DNA from: Myxococcales bacterium
GTDB taxonomy: Bacteria; Myxococcota; Myxococcia; Myxococcales; Myxococcaceae
NCBI GenBank assembly: GCA_009885595.1
Contig: VFKJ01000467.1
Location: 1 to 6,984 of the forward strand
DNA: 6,984 nt
Direction of reading: 5' to 3'
Shown in pieces: positions 4,848-6,984 of the stretch. The first letter of the stretch is position 1; each line of letters begins with the position of its first letter. The notes beneath the pieces are model-generated. The model was not told the origin of the DNA. It made no database searches and worked only from the letters and a program-made list of their open reading frames with translations. The position numbers and the translations under genes were made by a program.

Positions 4848-6797
4848 TCAAAGATCGACCTGCATGCCCAGCTCGACCACGCGGCCGGGCGGCAGCCCGA
4901 AGTAGCTCGTCGCCGACAGCGCGTTGCGTGAGACGAACGCGAAGAGCAGCTTGCGCCACAGCATCATGGGCGACTTGCCCGAGGTGAGCAGCGTCTCCCG
5001 GCCCAGGAAGTAGCTGGTGGTCGACGGCTCGCACACCAGGTCCGACTCCCGCGCGCGCAGGAGGATCTGCGGCACGTTGGGGGTCTCCATGAAGCCGCTG
5101 CTCCAGATCACCCGGAAGAAGCCGTTCCCCATTTCCTTCACCTCGATCTGCTCTTCCTTCGGCACGGTGGGCACGTCGCGCGGAACGATCGACAGCAGCA
5201 CCACCTGCCGGTGGAGCACCTGGTTGTGCTTGAGGTGATGCAGCAGCACCGGGGGCGTGCCGTCGGTGTTCCCCGACATGAACACCGCCGTGCCGCGCAC
5301 CCGGAAGGGCTTGGTCGCCTCGAGATCTTCGAGCAGCGCGCTCAGCGGCATCAGCGACTGGTTGAAGCGGCTCGCCAGCTCGGCGCGGCCGCGCTTCCAG
5401 GTGGTCATCAGCGCGAACATCGAGACGCCGATGACGGTGGGCACCCAGCCGCCCTGGAAGAACTTGAGCGTGTTGGCGAGGAAGAAGGGAATGTCGAGCG
5501 CGAGGAAGAGCACCAGCAGGGGCGCCGCCTTCCACACCGGCCACTTCCAGCTGCGGGTGGCGACGAAGAAGAAGACGAGCGAGGTGATGGTCATCGCGCC
5601 GGTGACGGCGATGCCGTACGCGGCCGTGAGCGCGCTCGACTTCTGGAACACCACCACCAGGGCGAGGCAGGCCACCATCAGGGCGGTGTTCACCTCGGGC
5701 ACGTAGATCTGCCCGGCGTTCTCCGCGCTGGTGTGCACGATCGTCACCCGCGGCATGAAGCCCAGCTGCACGGCCTGGCGGGTGAGCGAGAAGGCGCCCG
5801 AGATGAGGGCCTGCGAGGCGATCACCGTGGCCGCGGTGGCGAGCGCCACCATCGGGTAGAGCAGCACCCGGGGGACGATCTCGTAGAACGGGTTCTCCAC
5901 CCAGCCGTGCGCGAGCAGGAAGGCGCCCTGGCCGAAGTAGTTGAGCAGCAGCGCGGGGAAGACCATCACGAACCAGGACGCCCGAATGGGCCTGGCGCCG
6001 AAGTGGCCCATGTCGGCGTAGAGCGCCTCGCCGCCGGTGATGCAGAGCACCACGCTGCCGAGCACCACGAAGGCGTGCCAGGGGTTGCTGATGAACAGCT
6101 GCGCGCCCCAGTACGGGTTCACCGCCTCGAGCACCTGGGGGTACGAGATGATGCTGTTGACCCCCACGGCGGAGATCACCACGAACCACACCAGCATGAT
6201 GGGGCCGAAGACGCGGCCGATGCCGCCGGTGCCCCGGCTCTGCACCAGGAAGAGCCCCAGCAGAATCACGAAGGCGATGGGCACGATGAACCCGTCCATC
6301 GCGTCGGTGGCCACGCCCAGCCCTTCGATGGCGGAGAGCACCGAGATGCCCGGGGTGATCACCCCCTCGCCGTAGAGCAGCGAGGCGCCGAACAGGCCCA
6401 CCATCACCGCCACCGCCGTGCTCTTGCGCTGGCGATCGGGCAGCAGGGCGAGCAGCGCGAACATGCCGCCTTCGCCCTTGTTGTGGGCCCGGGTGATGAA
6501 CGCGAGGTACTTGACCGCCACCACCAGGGTCAGCGACCAGAACACCAGCGAGAGAATGCCCAGCACGGAGTCATGGCTGACCGCCATCGAGTGGGGGGCG
6601 ACCTCGCCGTTGACCTTCGCGAAGCATTCCTTGATGGCGTAGAGGGGGCTGGTGCCGATGTCGCCGTAGACGATGCCCAGGGCGCCGATGGCCAGCGGCA
6701 GCAGCTTGCCGTGACCGGGGGTGGACGCGGGGTTGGGCGGCGGCGGCGAATCCTGACGGGCAGCCGGCGCACTCGCTTCACTCATCCGCGCGCTCAT
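4848..6797 (-). CDS. kup: Kup low-affinity potassium transporter
   Basis: A 649-residue inner-membrane K+/H+ symporter of the KUP/HAK/KT family, close in length to E. coli Kup (622). Diagnostic motifs are GDIGTSPLYAIKE (45-57) in the first membrane helix, GEGVITPGISVLSAIEGL (143-160), GGEALYADMGHFGARPIR (255-272), and LNYFGQGAFLL (285-295). About twelve hydrophobic segments run from residue 33 to about 465, followed by a soluble C-terminal domain (about 466-649), as in the family. A Pro-rich leader of about 30 residues precedes the first helix. The start at 6795-6797 has AAAGG at 6810-6806, eight bases upstream; a second in-frame ATG at 6783-6785 lacks a ribosome site. The gene is probably monocistronic: convergent with GNAT on one side and divergent from a partial gene on the other. 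The leader contains competing hairpins at 6823-6859, which may regulate it. Confidence 0.97.
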   Translation of the reverse strand: MSARMSEASAPAARQDSPPPPNPASTPGHGKLLPLAIGALGIVYGDIGTSPLYAIKECFAKVNGEVAPHSMAVSHDSVLGILSLVFWSLTLVVAVKYLAFITRAHNKGEGGMFALLALLPDRQRKSTAVAVMVGLFGASLLYGEGVITPGISVLSAIEGLGVATDAMDGFIVPIAFVILLGLFLVQSRGTGGIGRVFGPIMLVWFVVISAVGVNSIISYPQVLEAVNPYWGAQLFISNPWHAFVVLGSVVLCITGGEALYADMGHFGARPIRASWFVMVFPALLLNYFGQGAFLLAHGWVENPFYEIVPRVLLYPMVALATAATVIASQALISGAFSLTRQAVQLGFMPRVTIVHTSAENAGQIYVPEVNTALMVACLALVVVFQKSSALTAAYGIAVTGAMTITSLVFFFVATRSWKWPVWKAAPLLVLFLALDIPFFLANTLKFFQGGWVPTVIGVSMFALMTTWKRGRAELASRFNQSLMPLSALLEDLEATKPFRVRGTAVFMSGNTDGTPPVLLHHLKHNQVLHRQVVLLSIVPRDVPTVPKEEQIEVKEMGNGFFRVIWSSGFMETPNVPQILLRARESDLVCEPSTTSYFLGRETLLTSGKSPMMLWRKLLFAFVSRNALSATSYFGLPPGRVVELGMQVDL

Positions 6798-6936
6798 AGC
6801 CCAAACCTTTCTCGAGACGAGGGCTTTCCCCGGAACCGGGAAAGCGGTTCAGAGCTTTCGAATCACGGCGGTACCTGTCCACGGGGGCGTGGTAGATCGA
6901 AACCGACGTCGGCGCGCCCCGCGCCGCGGGGGTGCC
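6798..6936. promoter_or_regulatory. kup leader and divergent promoter region
   Basis: This gap must hold the kup promoter and, unless it is transcribed from elsewhere, that of the divergent gene at 6937. Inverted repeats seen: GCTTTCCC (6823-6830)/GGGAAAGC (6838-6845); GAACCG (6833-6838)/CGGTTC (6845-6850); GAAAGC (6840-6845)/GCTTTC (6854-6859); CCACG (6879-6883)/CGTGG (6888-6892); the perfect palindrome CCGACGTCGG (6903-6912); and CCCCGC (6917-6922)/GCGGGG (6926-6931). Reading toward kup, TGGACA (6881-6876) resembles a -35 box, but no good -10 follows at the right distance. The region does not resemble the larger ydaO c-di-AMP riboswitch known before some K+ transporter genes. Confidence 0.55.
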
Positions 6937-6984
6937 ATGGCTGAACCGGAGGTCGATCCGCTCATCGGACAAGTCCTGAGCGGA
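6937..6984 (+). CDS. 5' end of a gene, probably a Ser/Thr protein kinase (partial)
   Basis: Sixteen codons, MAEPEVDPLIGQVLSG, run without a stop to the right edge. The pattern DPLIGQVLSG closely resembles the N-terminus of bacterial Hanks-type kinases, where a short acidic leader and a phrase like LIGQ-LSGRY precede the Gly-rich ATP loop; myxobacteria carry many such proteins. The catalytic domain itself is outside the window, so the call rests on these few residues and on lineage. GGGGG (6928-6932) four bases before the ATG could serve as the ribosome site and is partly inside a GC-rich hairpin (6917-6931). The gene is divergent from kup, which hints at shared regulation but does not show it. 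Confidence 0.5.
   Translation, partial: MAEPEVDPLIGQVLSG

Noticed and set aside
4762..6189. A 475-codon minus-strand frame overlapping kup
   Set aside because: It is an alternate frame of kup, Arg/Ala/Gly-rich with no recognisable motif.
5211..6944. A 577-codon plus-strand open frame rich in His, Glu and Arg opposite kup
   Set aside because: Its composition is that of an antisense reading of membrane-protein codons; kup on the other strand is unmistakable.
6778..6972. A 64-codon minus-strand frame upstream of and overlapping the kup start
   Set aside because: It overlaps the putative kinase start and the kup start, has no clear ribosome site and no family resemblance.

Overview
The window is high-GC DNA that looks like chromosomal sequence from a myxobacterium or a related Myxococcota/deltaproteobacterial lineage. 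This is inferred from strongly G/C-ending codons, a Nudix-metallo-beta-lactamase fusion protein, a COG1078-type HD phosphohydrolase, and the start of what looks like a Hanks-type protein kinase at the right edge. No rRNA, tRNA, CRISPR array, insertion sequence or phage gene is visible.

Layout. Positions 1-454 hold no convincing gene. They carry a compact repeat element at 180-257: two tandem 40-bp units whose flanks are direct repeats but whose 10-bp core is exactly inverted, so the whole block is also a near-palindrome. Next come two minus-strand genes that overlap by 8 bp and read leftward: an HD-domain nucleotide phosphohydrolase (1974-3263), then a Nudix hydrolase fused to a LACTB2-like metallo-beta-lactamase (455-1981). 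An 82-bp divergent promoter region (3264-3345) separates them from a plus-strand pair: a D-Ala-D-Ala-ligase-like ATP-grasp enzyme (3346-4476) and a GNAT acetyltransferase (4340-4807). Their reading frames overlap by 137 bp. The GNAT gene converges on a Kup potassium transporter gene (4848-6797, minus) across a perfect 10-bp-stem hairpin that probably terminates both transcripts. Upstream of kup is a 139-bp region with several inverted repeats, shared with a divergent gene whose first 16 codons (6937-6984) end the window.

How the genes may work together. The minus-strand pair joins three metal-dependent hydrolases in two polypeptides (HD dNTPase-like, Nudix, MBL), which suggests clean-up or turnover of nucleotides, nucleotide conjugates or RNA. 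The plus-strand pair joins a carboxylate-amine ligase fold to an N-acetyltransferase, which could make and then cap a small amide product; the substrate cannot be read from sequence. Kup is an ordinary housekeeping K+ importer. None of this is a recognisable defence system. The points most worth a second look are the 180-257 element, the ATP-grasp/GNAT overlap, the Nudix-MBL fusion and the competing hairpins before kup.
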